In this document: positions 6,253-7,777 of the stretch, one piece after another
Numbering within the stretch: the first letter of the stretch is position 1
Layout of the letters: each line of letters opens with the position of its first letter
DNA from: SZUA-430 sp046153995
GTDB lineage: Bacteria > Pseudomonadota > Alphaproteobacteria > Micropepsales > Micropepsaceae
Direction: 5' to 3'
Assembly: GCA_046153995.1 (NCBI GenBank)
Contig: JBJXEH010000285.1
Location: 1 to 7,777 of the forward strand
Length of the DNA: 7,777 nucleotides
The notes under the pieces: generated by a model
What the model was told of the DNA's origin: nothing
The model's database searches: none
Seen by the model: the letters and a program-made list of their open reading frames with translations, nothing else
Position numbers and translations under genes: made by a program

Positions 6253-7491
6253 ATGGCCCGCGTCATTATCATTCTGGGATTGATGATCGCGATCACCGCG
6301 GCGATGTTCTGGATCACGCGCAAGCCCCCGGCGACCGATGCGTCGGCGACACCTGTGTCAACCAGCGCGACGGTGAGTTTGGCGGAGCTCAACACGGCGA
6401 AGACGCCGGGTCCGGATGCGGACATTGCCGACAAGCCGGACGAAACGCAGTCGCAAGTGTCGGCTGAACCGCGGCTCGTAACCAATCCGGTAGGTGACAC
6501 AGCGGCGGGACCTGCCAGTGCGCAAGACGTGACGCGTGGGCCTGTCGCGGGTGCCGCACCGTCGATCGCGACCGCGGGCCTCGACTACAAGAACAATGCC
6601 TCGTTCACGGGCACCGCGACGCCGGGCGATGCGGTGTCGTTGGTGTGGGACGAGAAGCCGATCAGCTGGACGACGGCCGACCCGGAAGGCAACTGGACGC
6701 TGGAATTCAAGGCGCCGGATGCGAAGAGGCAGCATGAGCTCTACGTGACGGCGCAGGGCAAGGACGGCTCCGTCATTGTTGGTCCGCAGCGCGCGAGCAT
6801 TGGGCCCGCAGCGACGCCGGGTGGCCTTGCGCGGATCACGCTGAAGGCAGCGGATCAGTCGACCAAGACGCTGCAAGACGGCTCGACGACGGCGGGCGAG
6901 CCGGCGACCGGGATTATCGTCGAGAAGATCACCGCGGGTGCAGCGGCAGGCGAGGCCCAGCTCACGGGCAAGGCCGATGCCGGGGCGACGGTGAAGGTTC
7001 AGATCAATGGGAAGCCCGCCGGCGAGACGGTTGCCGATGCCGAGGGGGCTTGGTCGCTTGCTGCGGCGAACGCGTCAAACAAGGCGGCCGAAAGCATGCG
7101 GCTCGAACTCTTCGGAAAAGACGGCGCAAAGTTGGATGAGGCCGAAGTGCCTTACAAAATTGCCGCGCCCGCGCCCAAGGTTGCAGCGAACGATACGAAG
7201 ACGGCGGCAAAGGATGCGCCGGCCGTGTTGACGTCGAAGCCGATCGCGGAAGGTGCGGCTGCTGCCGCGAGTGCCGGTGTGTCGGCGCTGTTCCGGGAGC
7301 CGGCAAGCGCTGTTGCCGAAAAGCCGAAGCGCGTCGTCATTCGCGTCAAGCGCGGGGACAGTCTGTGGCGGATCTCGAAGCGCCATCTGGGCAACGGCAA
7401 GAAGTGGGCGAAGTTCTATCGCCTCAACAAGCGCAAGATCGACAACCCCGACCTCATCTATCCGGGGCAGACGCTTATTCTGCCGGGCTAG
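6253..7491 (+). CDS. Membrane-anchored LysM protein with two Ig-like modules
   Basis: A 412-residue cell-envelope protein. Residues 3-20 form one hydrophobic segment that likely anchors it in the inner membrane with the rest in the periplasm. A low-complexity Ala/Thr/Pro stretch follows (about 25-105), then two Ig-like modules at about 112-183 and 223-303. Both share a pattern: FTGTATPGDAVSLVWD with PEGNWTLEF in the first, LTGKADAGATVKVQING with AEGAWSLAA in the second. After a second Ala/Lys-rich linker comes a C-terminal LysM domain (about 361-410) with VKRGDSLWRISKRHLG and NPDLIYPGQTLILPG, which binds peptidoglycan glycan strands. No catalytic domain is present, so a structural or scaffold role at the wall is more likely than hydrolysis. 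LysM proteins of this layout occur in many Alphaproteobacteria, with no firm function that I know. The stem-loop upstream suggests its own transcript. Confidence 0.85.
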   Translation: MARVIIILGLMIAITAAMFWITRKPPATDASATPVSTSATVSLAELNTAKTPGPDADIADKPDETQSQVSAEPRLVTNPVGDTAAGPASAQDVTRGPVAGAAPSIATAGLDYKNNASFTGTATPGDAVSLVWDEKPISWTTADPEGNWTLEFKAPDAKRQHELYVTAQGKDGSVIVGPQRASIGPAATPGGLARITLKAADQSTKTLQDGSTTAGEPATGIIVEKITAGAAAGEAQLTGKADAGATVKVQINGKPAGETVADAEGAWSLAAANASNKAAESMRLELFGKDGAKLDEAEVPYKIAAPAPKVAANDTKTAAKDAPAVLTSKPIAEGAAAAASAGVSALFREPASAVAEKPKRVVIRVKRGDSLWRISKRHLGNGKKWAKFYRLNKRKIDNPDLIYPGQTLILPG

Positions 7492-7529
7492 CTCTGGAAC
7501 TCGCGCGCGGCATGGCTTAAGTCAACGCC

Positions 7530-7777
7530 ATGCCGACTATGCCTGGACGTTCAGCTGCCGTTGCCGGCGAGGCCCACAAGGGCACGTCGCACTTTTCACC
7601 CGTTCGCACGCTTCTGCCCTACCTGTGGCCGGAGGGGCGCTTCGATCTCAAGGCCCGCATTGTGCTTGCGATGGTGGCGCTTGTGCTCGCCAAGATCGCG
7701 ACGCTGGCGTTCCCGCTCTTCTACGGCATGGCCGTTGACGCGCTGAGCCCCAAAAGCCCCGCGGTTCAGGCCGTCGG
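7530..7777 (+). CDS. Atm1-like ABC transporter half-molecule (5' part only)
   Basis: The first 82 codons of a gene cut by the window edge. The translation has a short polar leader, then FSPVRTLLPYLWPEGRFDLKA and a first membrane helix, roughly VLAMVALVLAKIATLAFPLFY, ending in GMAVDALSP. The TLLPYLWPEGR...DLKAR block and the helix ending in a (Y/K)xxVDALS motif are characteristic of the Atm1/ABCB7 family, homodimeric inner-membrane exporters of glutathione-linked sulfur or metal compounds. The nucleotide-binding domain lies outside the window, so this rests on the N-terminus alone. An in-frame stop at 7518-7520 limits the start to the ATG at 7530 or the one at 7539. No clear Shine-Dalgarno sequence is visible. 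It begins 38 bases after the LysM gene stop and may share its transcript. Confidence 0.75.
   Translation, partial: MPTMPGRSAAVAGEAHKGTSHFSPVRTLLPYLWPEGRFDLKARIVLAMVALVLAKIATLAFPLFYGMAVDALSPKSPAVQAV

Overview
The window is GC-rich, coding-dense bacterial chromosome, most likely from an alphaproteobacterium, perhaps of the order Hyphomicrobiales. This inference rests on the GC-rich third codon positions, a membrane-anchored LysM protein with Ig-like modules, an Atm1-type ABC half-transporter, and c-type cytochromes of a kind common in that group. The species cannot be fixed from the sequence. I see no tRNA, rRNA, CRISPR array, insertion sequence or phage gene, and no gene-free stretch longer than about 200 bases.

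Region 1 (7-3073, + strand) is a tight two-gene unit. A full-length (R)-citramalate synthase (cimA, threonine-independent isoleucine synthesis) is followed after 10 bases by a PLP-dependent lyase/decarboxylase whose closest recognisable relatives are sphingosine-1-phosphate lyases. Region 2 (3150-4597) holds a RarD-type drug/metabolite transporter (+) and a LOG-family phosphoribohydrolase (-). These two converge, and their 3' ends overlap by 16 bases. Region 3 (4598-4789) is a 192-base divergent control region between the LOG gene and the cytochrome genes, with a candidate promoter and a 13-base inverted repeat.

Region 4 (4790-6162, + strand) is a translationally coupled pair. It encodes an exported cytochrome c-556/c'-type monoheme protein and a membrane-anchored diheme cytochrome c related to the cytochrome subunits of periplasmic alcohol/gluconate dehydrogenases. 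Together they look like a short periplasmic electron-transfer chain, but no dehydrogenase gene is present. A 9-bp perfect stem-loop follows. Region 5 (6253-7777, + strand) holds a LysM cell-envelope protein with two Ig-like modules, then the first 82 codons of an Atm1-like ABC exporter that runs off the window.

Most of the window is ordinary core-genome content. The parts most worth a second look are the sphingosine-1-phosphate-lyase-like enzyme coupled to cimA, the coupled cytochrome pair with its possible operator, and the LysM/Ig protein. I see no convincing new multi-gene system.
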